64,000 nt of DNA from positions 14,934,443-14,998,442 of the forward strand of contig OZ038464.1 in the NCBI GenBank assembly GCA_964036295.1, given 5' to 3'. The number at the start of each line of letters is the position of its first letter. The stretch's first letter is position 1. This document shows, in pieces, positions 42,878 through 54,514 of the stretch. The position numbers were made by a program, and so were the translations under genes. The stretch is from Plumapathes pennacea (Eukaryota; Cnidaria; Anthozoa; Antipatharia; Myriopathidae). The notes beneath the pieces are model-generated. The model was not told the origin of the DNA. It made no database searches and was given only the letters and a program-made list of their open reading frames with translations.

Positions 42878-45706
42878 TCCCCGAACGAAGTGAGGGAAAT
42901 AATCACGACGGTAATGCATTAATTTGAAGAATCCAAGCGTGTCGCCATCTCGAAATTTAATGTTCGTGTTGGGTGTGTGTGTGCGATGCGACCTTTTTAG
43001 GCCAGGTGCCTAAGGCAATGTCCTAATAAGGCAATTACGTAATCATTGTCGATTATTGATTAGCGTCTCCGCCAGTGTTTTTAAGAAAGATTTGAACGAA
43101 GCAACAGTTGTACGTAATTGCGTTCACGAAAATGAATTTGAAAACTAGAAACTTGAAACAGAACGGTCTGGCGAAGCTCGTCTTCAAAAGAGAAGGGAAC
43201 AGGCACGGGCAAGGCGAAATCGTGAAACGATCGAACAGCGCCAAATACGTCTAGAGAAAGGACGACAATCACGTGCCGACGAAAGCAAAACGGGAGCTTC
43301 AGAAGCAAAAGCGGGCCGAAGAAAAGACTCCACAAAGAGAACAACGCTTGAAAGCAAAACGGGAGCTTCAGAAGCAAAAGCGGGTCGAAGAAAAGACTCC
43401 ACAAAGAGAACAACGCTTGAAAGCAAATCGGGAACTTCAGAAACAAAGGCGGGCCAAGCAGAGAACTCCGCAAAGAGAATCCAATCGCCAGCGAGTAGCT
43501 TCTCGACGTGCCAGGAATGAATCGCCTGAACAGAATACCCGCAGGCTTCAAGCTCAAAATGGAGCCAACACTCGACGCCGACAACAACGTGTTGCAGTTG
43601 TCGAAGAACGTCGCAGACAGAAACAACAATATTTGCATAACCGTGGGTGGGCAAATCCAGAAACTCCTCCATTTCACGAACAAGAGTGGGTTCAGAAGGA
43701 ACTCACTGCCTTTCACCGCTTTGAGGAAAATCTCCGACACTACACTGCAAGGTATGCAAAGAAACATGGCCGATCAGCCAAAGTATGTCCGAGCAGAACT
43801 ACACCTGCACCAGGTGCAAGCGCGACAAAAAGACTTCGTGTCGATTGTTCTCGGCTGACAACGACATGGATCCTGGAACAGTGCCTGCAGAACTACAGGA
43901 CCCCACCGAAGTAGAGGAAATGTTGATCGCCAGAGCTTTCCCCATCATGTGTGCTAACCGGAAACACGGCGACCATCGTGGGTACAAGGGTCATGTCCTC
44001 AACTTGCCACAGTATGTTCAGGGATTTCTCAGCACTCTTCCAGCCAATGTGAGTGATCTGCCCGTTCTTATCATCAGGAAGCAAGGGGCAGGTAAGAATT
44101 GAAAACTATACTGTATGGCTTTTATGATTGTGTTTACATTTTTGACCTCTGTGTATTGATGGCCAAATTTGAACAATTATGCATTAATAGCAATACGGCC
44201 ATTCGTTGTCATTGTTTATTTTCAACGAATAACAGCTGAACAAGGGATGCATGGACAATGGTGAAATTTTGTTTTATCTGAATTCCTGTTGTACAATCTC
44301 TTTATCACACATTCTTCAACTAAATATTGCTATCACCTACAGTGTACTGTGAAACACTTTACAATGTACTCAAGAATTTAGGACCTATTTGTGTTAACAT
44401 TCCAGGACAACAAGTATTTATTTACAGTGCGCCAGATCCTTTGCAGCATCCTTTCAAGATTTATGTCAATTGTGGATGAAAAGTACAGGTTAGCTATGAA
44501 AGTGCATAATTGTAATGTGTACATCATTGTGAATTATCTCATCATCCTCTTGAAAATTTGGTGTCTCTGATTTTTGTAGGAGCAAACAGAGAGGTTCCTT
44601 GGCTAAACTTACACTTCAGTCCAAGTGGAAGTTCAATTTCTGTGTTGTTTATAGGTAAGTACTGTACAATAAATTGCAACAATATGTAGTGAAGACAAAA
44701 ACCTGAATATGTGTTTTCATCTCCAAAAAGATCATGGTAAAGGAAATGTTCAGGTGAAGAAATCAGGCTGAGAAGTCAACTCCTGTGCAGTTAAAGGATC
44801 CTCGTATACCAAGTCACTGACATCATGAAAGTGTAAGATTGTCAGGAGCCAAAAATGAACTCGATGGTGATGTCTCTAACAAGAATGCCAAAGGAAAATG
44901 TTCTCAAGGACACTGGCCTGTATACTCTGTCAAGTAACCCCAAGAAAAATTATATATGGGTGTTTTCTTAAAATTTAGAATGGTACTGTATTGTGCTCAA
45001 GTGGACGACATGCTCAGAGCCAAGTATTTTTTCTGTGTTCCCTTCTGACACAAGGTTTTGTTAGTTACTTATTTGCTAGAGGTTGTTTGCTTTTTATGAA
45101 GGAAAACTTCAGTTCAGTTAATATGTAATATAAGTGGCAATAACATGTGAGTAAGACCAGCACCAAGGTAGACAGTAACCAATATTGTAACAACAAGTTT
45201 AAACCCTTTCACACCCAAGAGTGATCAAATTCAATTTTCTCCTTCAGTTGGAAATGTACTGTATTGTACAGTAAAGAGAATACAGTTTTTTATACCGTGT
45301 TGGTTAGATGAATGCTGACTGAACTGTCACTTCTCACTACATATTTTATATAATATTAATTTACATAATTTCTTTTGAAATTAAAGCTGAAAGATTCTGC
45401 ATTTTAATCTTGGGAGTGAAAGGGTTGTTTACCTGTATTAAGTTCATGATAGTTGCTATACCCTTATCCTCCAAGGGATTGTGTAGCAAAAGTTTTTTTT
45501 TTTTAATATGCTTGCCCCATCAACTACAAAAAGTTGGTAACATTAAGGCCTCATAAAATAGACACAAACTTCCATGCTTTTTTTTTTTTTTTTTTTTGCG
45601 TCGAAACTTTAGTAAAAGGCAGAGCAAAAGGCTGCTGTTTTTGAGCTACCAAAACAATATATGCCAGGCCAGAGTGAGGGGATATCTGCGATTATCGTAT
45701 TTCTAG
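42878..45706 (+). mobile_element. Helitron Z copy with N-terminal Helitron ORF
   Basis: Begins TCCCCGAACGAAGTGAGGG after A and ends TATCGTATTTCTAG before T, the TC...CTRR and A|T target rules of Helitrons. The full copy at 51136-52594 has the same ends. It carries the remains of the N-terminal part of a Helitron protein (43273-44090), but no replication-initiator or helicase motifs, so it is non-autonomous. Sequence 44100-45660 shows no coding; poly-T runs occur near 45495 and 45580. Confidence 0.85.
43273..44090 (+). pseudogene. Decayed N-terminal part of a Helitron protein
   Basis: The first frame (43273-43770) has charged repeats KRAEEKTPQREQRLKAKREL and relatives, then HEQEWVQKELTAFHRFEENL. 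A frameshift near 43770 leads to a second frame: NYTCTRCKRDKKTS (possible zinc-binding CxxC), SADNDMDPGTVPAELQ, EEMLIARAFPIM, GHVLNLPQYVQGFL and NVSDLPVLIIRKQGA. From recall this matches the region ahead of the Rep domain in Helitron proteins of animals. It stops at a donor-like GCAG|GTAAGA at 44090. Upstream, 43128-43270 is the same repeat region as in 51387 but in a shifted frame. Confidence 0.7.
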
Positions 45707-45714
45707 TTAATAAG

Positions 45715-45775
45715 TGATCTGCGAGACACTGGCAAATCACGATAGTTTGCAATAACCGAGTTCAGTAATTGTTTT
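45715..45775. repeat. Right arm of the split inverted repeat
   Basis: CACTGGCAAATCACGATA and flanks are the complement of 42536-42580 with a few mismatches. See the left arm. Confidence 0.7.
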
Positions 45776-46000
45776 ATCATTCATGTAAGCTTGCATTTCA
45801 CAAATTATTTGGCATAAGATGTGTTGGGAAACGCGCGTTGAAGCGAAAACGAGCTGCCATGTTCACACAGGTGGAGAAAACTGCGTAAGAAGCAGTGGTG
45901 CGCATCAGCAAACATATATTTGTAGGCAGTTTGCAGGTGACGCAGCAGTCTCTTGGCCAATCGAAAGAGAGGATAAAAAGCATCAAATGAAATTGTTCTT
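45776..46000. other. No gene recognised
   Basis: The short ORFs 45819-46073 (+) and 45798-45986 (-) overlap each other without domain support. Confidence 0.4.
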
Positions 46001-47343
46001 TTTGCTCGAGCTTAGTTCTGCACTCCGTGTCTTCATATTATTTTCTTCTGGGTTACGAATCAGCACACGGTGATTGGTTCACATTGTCACGTGATATGCG
46101 ATGACGTAAGGTGACTTCGCAAACAACTTGAGATGTGGGCGCCGCGATTGAATTGTACGTTGGTACAATTGTGTGTAAAGTTAGCTGTATCCCATCCAAA
46201 CTCAACACCGTTTGGCTCTGTGGAACATGCACGGACAAGCTGGGTTTTAGGGAACAATTTTGGCTTGCGTTCTTTAGTTCACCGTCATAGCCGTAAACAA
46301 ATGTTTGATGGATTCGATTTTATTTAATGGATACCGCTACGGAATTGCAAATAATTCTGTCGCCGCTAATTCTTTGGTCCCGACGAACTTCCTTTGGCGA
46401 CACGAAATACCTCTGGGAAGAGACCAGGCCGAAAACGGACACCAAAGCCATGACGAACTTTAGCCGTAAACAATGATGACTTTAATATGCTTTACACTGT
46501 ACATGACATCTGTTGCCTCGTAAATATTGTAGCTGTTTTGTAAAGTTTTTTTGTCGAAAGTATATTCGTTTTCGTGATAAAAAATATCAATTCTTACGGT
46601 TTAAGACTCTGCGCAACGCTGCTTTGTGAATATATTACATGTTCATGCTGCGCGCGAGCGTGACAGTTGTCAAAATGCTTTGGCTTATTGTACAGCGCCT
46701 GTTGAAATATTTCTTCCATTCGATCATGTAGCCTTTGTTTCGTAGTGGTAAATGTATACTTGAAATGAAAAATACATCGAAATAATCCTGAGCATTGAGT
46801 TTGTTAGTCACAAATGACTGAACACGCTGTGAACAAAACCGTAATACTATTATAAACAAGTATCGTGTTACTTTCCTCGCTGTCAATTTTATATTTGTTA
46901 CGAAGCGGGAATACTCGAAAGCCTCAAAGAAGAAACGCACTTAGTAAAAAATATGTACATAAGCATTAAAGCCAAGGCTAGATTATCGTGGCCTCTGATT
47001 AAAAATAAGTGTTCAAGGTCAAACTGTCAAAATCGACTGAGCATGAAAAGATAATTAGTCACGCATTACTCTTTTCTTGCGGGCTAACCTTTTCACTCAA
47101 AAGCTCAAAATGCAGAGTCATTCAACCTTTAAGAAGCAAGTGTATGAGTGTTGTAATGATAATTTAAAGTAATAGGTTTCGTTTGAGCAAGGTGTCAAAA
47201 GTCAAGTTCTCTATACTGTATGATATTTTTTCTGGTGAGAAACTGAAAGTCTCTTTTGGGAGTCTCGCTCTTGTCCATACTTTCCATGTTAGTTTCTTCT
47301 CTTCTCGACCCCACCCAACGAGCTCACTGGCAATCCAGTCTTG
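46001..47343 (+). mobile_element. Helitron X copy, uninterrupted (CTTG variant)
   Basis: From TTTGCTCGAGCTTAG through GGTTACGAATCAGCACACGG to the hairpin and CTTG at 47340-47343. This copy gives the empty sites for the LINE (GCGACACGAAATACCTCTGG) and for the CAG MITE (GAATCAGCACACGG). Decayed N-terminal codons related to the 61113-63236 ORF, no intact frame. Confidence 0.85.
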
Positions 47344-48258
47344 TTGTGATCATAACGATGGCTCATACAAACTAGTAAAAATTTGGACGCTGAGAATAAA
47401 TTGATACCGACGAAATGTTTGCACTTTAACATCACTGCTTTCGTTGCCATCATGACAGTACTCGTTCTTCTTGTCTACTGCCTTTGCGCAAGACCTTCGA
47501 ATGAAATTCTAGGCAAACAATACAAGTCAAGTAAAGTGTGAACGCATAGAAAGGATAAAAATGGAAATACGTCACAAAACCCGCTCTTGTACGGTCTTTC
47601 CTTACACTTGACTTGTAAAATTTGAAGCGATGCAAGGGAGGTGGGAGCTAATGCATACACTACTCGTGGTAAATGCCAATTTTTTCATGCAAAATAATGC
47701 AGTAGGCACATACCTTCCGGCGCCTATTTCTTGGCAGTGAAAAGGCAAGTTTATGGTATTAGTTTACTTTGGTCCTCGAGGATTTTTTTAAGGGAGTCAG
47801 GAAAAAATCTTCCCAAAATATACAGTAAACAACTAAAGCGCATCGGTCCCTGATGCCAACGGAGCAGTTCAGAAGGGTGTGGCAATTCGGAGAATTTTAA
47901 GGTTCAGTTGGACAAATTCATATTTTCCATTTTTTTTTTTTTCATTTAAACAAATTTCCTTTTAGAGTTATGTGTTTGATTATTGCATCCTATGGCAAAA
48001 TCAGACATCTGCTGAATTACAGTTGCACATGGCTACACCCTGAAGTAACAATGAAACAATTTAATTGCGTACTGTAGTAGATGTTCAAAACCATAAAAGA
48101 CATTCGTCTGATTGGAAACTTCTTGTCTTCTGCTTTACATTGTTTGAGTGTTGATTGAGACTTGACTGACATCTATAACTACTGAAGGTAGAATATGATA
48201 AGATACAACATCCACTAAACAGGAAACTAATGAAAAGTCCTACCTTTCTCCTCTTCAG
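47344..48258. other. Intron, no gene; duplicated block at 48005-48120
   Basis: 47450-47660 holds short overlapping minus-strand ORFs without domains. 48005-48120 matches 39196-39310. A T-rich run lies at 47929-47942. Confidence 0.45.
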
Positions 48259-48345
48259 CCGAGATTTTCAAGAAAAATAAGAAAGATCAGCGACCTGAGC
48301 CGGGAGAAGGTTTAGCAACAGCTTACCAGGACAATGCCCGTGTCG
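48259..48345 (+). CDS. Linker exon before the ankyrin exons
   Basis: Acceptor TTCTCCTCTTCAG and donor GTCG|GTGAGG bound a phase 1-1 exon of 87 bases: AEIFKKNKKDQRPEPGEG then LATAYQDNARV. It can follow 28434 and lead to 48723 (stop) or 49138 (ankyrin). The equivalent in the duplicated segment (39310-42117) appears lost among transposons. Confidence 0.65.
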
Positions 48346-48722
48346 GTGAGGATTCAAATATATTCCTTTGTTGCACTACAGATCGTATTTTGAAACTCGT
48401 ACTTTCCTTTTTTCGCGCTCTTTCTTTTTTGTGGTGGGCGTAACTGTCTGTACCACTCTTTCCTTCAACATCAGATCAGATTCAAGGGTCGCCATGTTGA
48501 ACATGCAACACGCCTAAAACAATTCCGAAAACGGTCATTTTACATCCAAAACCAATTGAAGGGAAAAATGAATAAATGAGTTTGGGGTAAAACGTGCGAA
48601 ACTGTGTTTGAACGGAATGCGACATGCGGAACCAGTTTATATTGAAATGCACTATCAGGCGTTATTGCTTCTGCCTTTCGCAGTCTAATCTAATAGCAGG
48701 CTTGATCTTTTGTCTTTTCTAG

Positions 48723-48760
48723 AGTTTATGCGACAGTACGGTGCAGTGATCGATGCGTAG
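48723..48760 (+). CDS. Second copy of the short terminal exon
   Basis: Phase 1 reads (E)FMRQYGAVIDA and stop after a TTTTCTAG acceptor. Compare 42174-42211. Used, it would end the protein before the ankyrin repeats; skipped, the gene continues to 49138. An alternative terminal exon is inferred from sequence only. Confidence 0.45.
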
Positions 48761-49137
48761 TAGCCTGTTGAAAGCTTGATTCCTTGTTGAATTAGATTGT
48801 CTATTTTCACCCCAGAAACAGGAGTCGGCAAATCACAAGAAAATCAAGGCTGACAACAGCTACAGAGAAATTTCCAGTTATCATTTGGGGTAGTTCATTC
48901 GCCGTCATTTCTCACCTAGTTAAATCTTTCTATAGAACCGGGACCATTTCAGTCCAGACGTAGTCTTGAAATTTTCACACACCAAAAATAACTCCAGATA
49001 ACAAGTGACAACAAGTCATGTGCGATACGAGTAACGGCCAAACTCTAATAATTGATGTCAGGAAAGTGTGACATGAAATAGTTGTTGCTTCTCATCTTTT
49101 GTAATAATACTCCTTTTTCTTAATCTTTAATTTTCAG

Positions 49138-49347
49138 AAAAGCCTTCCGCTCATCAGTTCATCGAAACTGATGCTAAAGACTGGAGCACATTTCATCACG
49201 CATGCGCTCGAGGGAATGTAAAGTTGATTAAGATGCATCTGCAGAAAGGAGTGGACATCAATCTTACCACTAATAACGGCGAAACCCCACTGTTGTGTGC
49301 AGCACTTAATGGCCATGTTGATGCAATCAGCCTTCTCCTTTCCGAAG
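49138..49347 (+). CDS. Ankyrin-repeat exon
   Basis: Acceptor TTAATTTTCAG and donor GAAG|GTACCG. The phase 1-1 exon encodes 70 residues: EKPSAHQFIETDAKDWSTFH, then HACARGNVKLIKMHLQKGVD and NGETPLLCAALNGHVDAISL. That is about two ankyrin repeats, with TPLL and GHVDAISLLL of the second typical. The first starts the array; the units at 53873-60079 follow in the same phase. Confidence 0.85.
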
Positions 49348-50754
49348 GTACCGTATGTTTTTCGTCCTTTTTAGCAACACACTGTAAAATAATGTACAAG
49401 ATGTGTGGCAGGTTAGGAGCAGTAGTGAAGCAAATTGTGGAACCACTCAAGGAAATGTAGCAAAATGAATGTAAAGTCATGGATCGAGTTATGGAAATAG
49501 AAAATAATGTTAGTGACATGCATTTGTGAATTCAAAGTGCATAGTTATCAAATCGAAGGTAACTGGCTGGCTTTTCAGCAGTTTGTATTCCTCGCGTCTT
49601 TCGCACCTTTCCACATCAATTGAACTCGCCAAACGATACAATCTGTTTTGTCTGTGTGCCGTTTGTCGTTGTCATCCAAGTTGTTGATACTGACTTTATC
49701 TAAAAGAGTTTAATCACCGCTGTCCGGCTAAATTTGTGTATCCATCTCGTCGCTAAGGGGCAAGGAGAGAGTGACTGTAATAACCTGCAGTTATTCTATT
49801 TATAACCGTGTTCCGGGATTCCAGCTCCTGTTATAACCTCTGCAGGTTGGCCAATTATGACACACCATATCAGCCACACGGCGTAACACTGCGCGCAGTG
49901 TTGGAAATTAAAGTAGAAGCATCTTCTACTTCCGCAACATTGCACGCAACAATTACACAGTGTTTCCATCCAATTGCGTGCAGCATTGCGCGGGGCAACT
50001 GCGTCGTGTGTCCCATAGTGTTAAAACTTTATGAAGTATCAACTTTTTACGAGATGGCAGCATGAATATAAGAGTGCTGTTGATAAGTGTTTACAAAAGT
50101 CCACTCGCAGCAAGTTACAGCAAAAAAAATTTAAACGTATTAAAATATGACAAAGTGTTCGCTGTACCACCCGCCTGGATTTCAATTAAAAAGGGCGTTG
50201 TACTTTTTGAAGTATTTCTAAAAAAGAAGAAAATGTTTTGACTACGTTGAACCCTCAATTTGTTGGGCCCTGTTAAAATCTGGAAACTCGTAATAAAGTG
50301 GAAGCCATTTCGTTTCATGACCGAGTTGTTGGTCTAGTAGCTGTACAAGAGTGGATGTTATCTATACAGTACGTTAGTCGATTCATTGATTTTCTTTAAG
50401 GCTACAATCGCTATATGCCAACTGGAGGTTTTGCAGCCGGCTCTAGCAACACTCGAGAATGTGAATTGAGCTTTTAACCAAAATAAAAAATGTTTTCGCA
50501 AAAATTGCGCAAACGTATGTTAGCGACGTTGGATTAGATGCACTTTAACAATCCAAGTGTAGATGCGGTCTCACACCTTTAATTTAAGTTGTAGCCATTC
50601 GACGACCAACTGCCGTGAGAAATAGAGGTCGGTATTAAAACTGCAGAGATGCGACAGTCGAACTATAGAAGCAGTTTCCACAACCTTCGGGCCTACAGGG
50701 CTTTCAAAATGTTTCTTTCAGTCGATTATAGTTGACAAAGACTTCTTTTGTAAT
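49348..50754. other. Intron, nothing recognised
   Basis: No exon or named element seen. The ORF at 49808-50065 has no domain pattern. Confidence 0.45.
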
Positions 50755-51135
50755 ACAACGGTTAGTGAATACAATTGAAGAAGAGCATTCAGTTAAAAAA
50801 CAAGACAGACTAGTATTGAAGCGAAGACTGGAATAATCGTGGCCTCTGATTAGAATTAAGTGTTCGAAGTCAAACTGTCAAAATTGATTCATAAAAAGAC
50901 AAGTCACGCATTACTCAGATTTACTCGGTGGGTAACCGTTTTGCTTCTAAGCTCATGCAGAGTCGCTCAACCTTTAAGAACCAAGTGTATGAGTGTTGTA
51001 ATGATAAATTTATAGTTTAATCAGGTTTCATTTAAGCAAGGTGTCAAAAGCCAAGTTCTCTATACTGTGTGATTTATTTCTGGCGAGAAACTGGAAGTCT
51101 CCCAGAAGTTCAGCTCTTGTCCTTGCTTTCCATTT
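50755..51135 (+). mobile_element. Helitron X copy, left part, split by Helitron Z
   Basis: 3' half of X, from about 50755 to CTTTCCATTT at 51135. It resumes at 52595. The 5' half is missing. Confidence 0.8.
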
Positions 51136-52594
51136 TCCCCGAACGAAGTGAGGGAAATATTTACGACGCTTATGCATCATAGTCGGCTCATTTGAAGACT
51201 CCAAGCGCGTCGCCATCTCGAAATCTAATGTTCGTGTGTTTGTTTGTTTGTGTGTTTGTCCGATGCGACCTTTTTAGGCCAGGTGCCTAAGGCAATCTCC
51301 AAATAAGGCTATCGACTAGCGTCACCGCCATGTTTTTAAGAAAGATTTGAACAAAGCAACAATTGTACGTAACTGCGCTCACGAAAATGAATTTGAAAAC
51401 TAGAAAACTTGAAACAGAACGGTCTCGCGAAGTTCGTCTTCAAAAGAGAAGGGAACAGGCACTTCAAGAGCAAAAGCGGACCGAAGAAAAGACTCCGCAG
51501 AGAAAACAGCGCATGAATGCCGATCGAAAGCGACATGAAGAGAAGCGGGTAACACAGACAACTCCGCAAAGAGAACAGCGCTTGAAAGCGAATCGAGACC
51601 TTCAGGAGAAAAAGCGGGCCGAAAAGACTCCGCAAAGACAACAGCGCATGAATGCCGACCAAAAGCGACATGAACAGAAGCGGGTAACACAGACAACTCC
51701 GCAAAGGGAACAGCGCTTGAAAGCAAATCGGGAGCTTCAGACGCCGTTTTGTGTTAAACTCAGATACTTATTTAGAAAGGACAAGCAACAAAGGTTAGTC
51801 AGTGAAAATCGAACAATCACCGTGACAAATATATTCTATCCCGTATAGCTTGTAACTCGGTCACTTCAAGAATGTATTAAAATCTGTATGCTGATCATTT
51901 TCCTTCGAAGTATTGTTTTACTACGCTTCTGTCGCCAGTTTCGGCTACCGTATTCGCTCAGAGCAATCGGAACTTGGAGCCTTGAATGATTTAGTCAGAT
52001 GTCTTATTTTTCTGTAACCTGACACGCGGTGATTGCAGCGAGAATCGTTCACAAGCCCTTAGAAGTATTACTGGGTTTGAAGCCCGTGTATAATTTGAAG
52101 TAAACTGTTCAAGTTTTGCTTTGATTCTTGGAGAAATCTTGCTGTTTTGAGTGGGTTCACACGCAAAACAATTCGAGCCTATTAAATATGCATGCCTGAG
52201 TCTGGTGAATGCCTTCCAGAATAAAATCAGATCGCACAGGAAGCCTATTTAATTGTACCGCCTATGAATTCAAAATTAGAAAATCAGTGTTCCTTTTTTA
52301 CCAACTTCAAACTTTGAGTATTAAATTTTGAGAACGTGCTTGGCAGACTGTATGAATTAATTTGACGTGCCGACCGTGGGAAATACGTACTTCGTCACGC
52401 AATCGATTCTTTTTTCAACGCAAAAGTATGACACACCATTCTTTTTCTCCTTCCTTTGCGTGTAGCACTTGAGTTCGAAGAAAAGATTGAGTCGACATTT
52501 CGGTAAAACAAAGGCTACTCTTGTTGGGAGTTACCAAAGTAAAAGTCCCATCAATGGCAGAGTGAGGGGGTATCTGCGATTATCGTATTTCTAG
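51136..52594 (+). mobile_element. Helitron Z, complete 1,459-bp copy inside Helitron X
   Basis: Starts TCCCCGAACGAAGTGAGGG and ends ATCGTATTTCTAG. Removing it restores the Helitron X sequence CCATTT|TAGTTTATTCTG, as seen (complement) near 20845-20865. It contains a repeat-rich ORF (51387-51848) but no helicase, so it was moved in trans. Confidence 0.92.
51387..51848 (+). CDS. Charged tandem-repeat ORF of Helitron Z
   Basis: From ATG at 51387 the protein starts MNLKTRKLETERSREVRLQK and then has four repeats of 22-23 residues built on TPQREQRLKANRDLQEKKRA / TPQRKQRMNADRKRHEEKRV. A unique tail ends NIFYPV. It corresponds to the repeat region at 43128-43480 in the longer Z copy, which belongs to the N-terminus of a Helitron protein. 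Helix-forming, highly basic/acidic; a DNA- or self-interaction role is only a guess. Minus-strand ORFs over it are shadows. Confidence 0.5.
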   Translation: MNLKTRKLETERSREVRLQKRREQALQEQKRTEEKTPQRKQRMNADRKRHEEKRVTQTTPQREQRLKANRDLQEKKRAEKTPQRQQRMNADQKRHEQKRVTQTTPQREQRLKANRELQTPFCVKLRYLFRKDKQQRLVSENRTITVTNIFYPV

Positions 52595-52653
52595 TAGTTT
52601 ATTCTGCTCTCGACCCAACTAACGCCGCGAGCTCACTGGCAACGCCAGTTTAG
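52595..52653 (+). mobile_element. Helitron X copy, right part with terminal hairpin
   Basis: CTGCTCTCGACCCAACTAACG through the hairpin ACTGGC-AAC-GCCAGT and TTAG (52650-52653), a mutated CTAG end. Confidence 0.85.
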
Positions 52654-53872
52654 TTGTATGTTTGAATGAACATTTTTTTGTCCTGTAAATGTTCCAAGTA
52701 AAGAATGAGTGAATATCACAAAAGGCCAGTACACGGTTTTAAAAAGCCGACTAATAATTTATACGGGATTAAGCATATCTCTTCTTTCAAAGGCTGATTA
52801 AATTAATCCTGGATTTAGTTCTAAACACTTAAGATACTTTTTAAGCCTGAAAACAAGAATTTGTGCTCCCAATTTAAATCGCGGCTTCGTCGATATGTAT
52901 AGAGTAGAACCAGAGTTTTAGTTAGTATTTGATCAACATTCTGGCTACGAGCATCAGACAAAGAAATTGATTAATCCTGAGCTAGTTTAATCGAGCCTTG
53001 TAGAAAACTTAATCACTGACGTGCTTGGAACAGCTATAGGCTCAGTGTTATAGAATTTTGCTATCGTTAAAAATGTTTCTGCAAAAATTACTGCTTACAA
53101 AACTACAGGTTTTTGAAACTAACAGTCGTGTCTTTTTTTCGGAATTCTATGTACATCACAAAAAAAATCCTCGAGAATTAGCAGTTTGTGAAACAAAGTA
53201 GGACAGTAAGAAGCCTTAATCAGCGGGATTCGGCGGAATTAATAAGTGGCTTTGAGAAGTGTTATTTTACTTACAATACAGAGTCGTAACTGCTATTTGT
53301 CCTATTCCTCGATTTCTTTGAGTTTCTTTCTTTCTTTTTCCTCAATAAAGAAAAAATGTTCATATTTATGACCCATCAAATATTTCCCCCCGCGCGTGAT
53401 TGGTAGAATCGTGACACGTGGCAGGGATAATTGTCCTTGACATTATCTGTTCCTCGAAGCTCACAGTTGCCATATATATATAATAACAAATGTATAATAA
53501 TAAATAATAATAATAATAGTAACTAATAATACATTTTTACATCCGTTAACGACTACCTTTGAATATGAAGTAATCTTTTTTTTTCTGAGTTTAAACTTTG
53601 TCGAATTGAGCGGATGTCCCGACTCTGCCTGGCAAGTTTGCTTGTCAAGGGGCCCACCAAAATATCTCAGCCTCGCGAACTGCGCATGAGTGTGAACTTT
53701 TTTTTTAAATCTCCTATAATACCAAGAGAAATATTATGAGTTAAACAAACCTTCACCAACCGGCGATGTAGCTTTAGAAATTTTAAGATTAAGGCTGTTT
53801 TACCAGAATCCAGCCTGTTACGCAATGAATGTGAGTTCACATTTAAAGTTAATTACTTTGCTTTTATTCAAG

Positions 53873-53963
53873 GTGCTAATCTTCATGCTGTTGGGTATGA
53901 CGGTCGGAACGCCCTTCACTATGCGTGTCAGTCTGATGACGTGACGACGATACAATTGTTTTT
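53873..53963 (+). CDS. Ankyrin exon of unit 1, left part, split by Crypton
   Basis: After the acceptor TTTTATTCAAG, phase 1 reads GANLHAVGYDGRNALHYACQ, then SDDVTTIQLF, and is cut after 91 of 198 bases. Reading on into the Crypton gives a stop at once. With 56082-56188 it equals exactly the 198-bp exon of the other units. Confidence 0.88.
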
Positions 53964-54103
53964 ATAACATAGTCACGATACAAGCCGCGCGCTGATTGGT
54001 CGAAAACCGTGGTTTGCCAGAGTATAAACCACACTTACCCGTGGTTTATAAGTTATAAACCACGCTTACGTCATCCTCTGACAAAAATAAAATTAATGCG
54101 AGA

Positions 54104-54395
54104 ATGGAATCCCCATTGCCGAATTTTGAGATGAAATTTGATCAATTAGATTATTTTAATACTTCTGACGACGAGCTGCTTCAGTGTGTCGACGAAATGG
54201 AGAGACTGGGAGGCCATGAACCCGAGGAAATTCACATAAACAAACCGCCGGAGCGAGCTGAAAGCCACGATACTACGGCGACGAAATGTGTCAGGTTTGC
54301 GGAGCTTTCGAACGAACAAGTAGATGATATTGTTGCCAAGTCAGCCACAAAGAACACAAAAAAGAATACCAAATGGGGCGTTCATGTCTTTGAAG
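54104..54395 (+). CDS. Crypton recombinase, exon 1
   Basis: Start ATG at 54104. It reads MESPLPNFEMKFDQLDYF, an acidic region, then RFAELSNEQVDDIVAKSATK and KWGVHVFE, and leaves phase 1 at the donor GAAG|GTGAGT. It joins 54515 after a 119-bp intron. The VDDI-K-ATKxxTKWGVxVFEEW pattern resembles the DUF3504/Crypton-derived proteins of vertebrates (family recall). Together the exons encode 478 residues. Confidence 0.85.
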
Positions 54396-54514
54396 GTGAG
54401 TTTTATTTGAAGTAACAACAACGTGTTTGCTATAATGTCAAAGTTTTGATACATTCGCTGAAAGTGCAAGAGTCATGATAACTTTTCATTTATACTTTTT
54501 CTTTCTATATACAG

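Noticed and set aside
43081..43767. 228-codon minus-strand ORF with hydrophobic residues
   Set aside because: Antisense of the charged repeat ORF of Helitron Z; its Leu/Phe repeats mirror the Lys/Arg/Glu repeats. The same applies to 51336-51704 on the minus strand.
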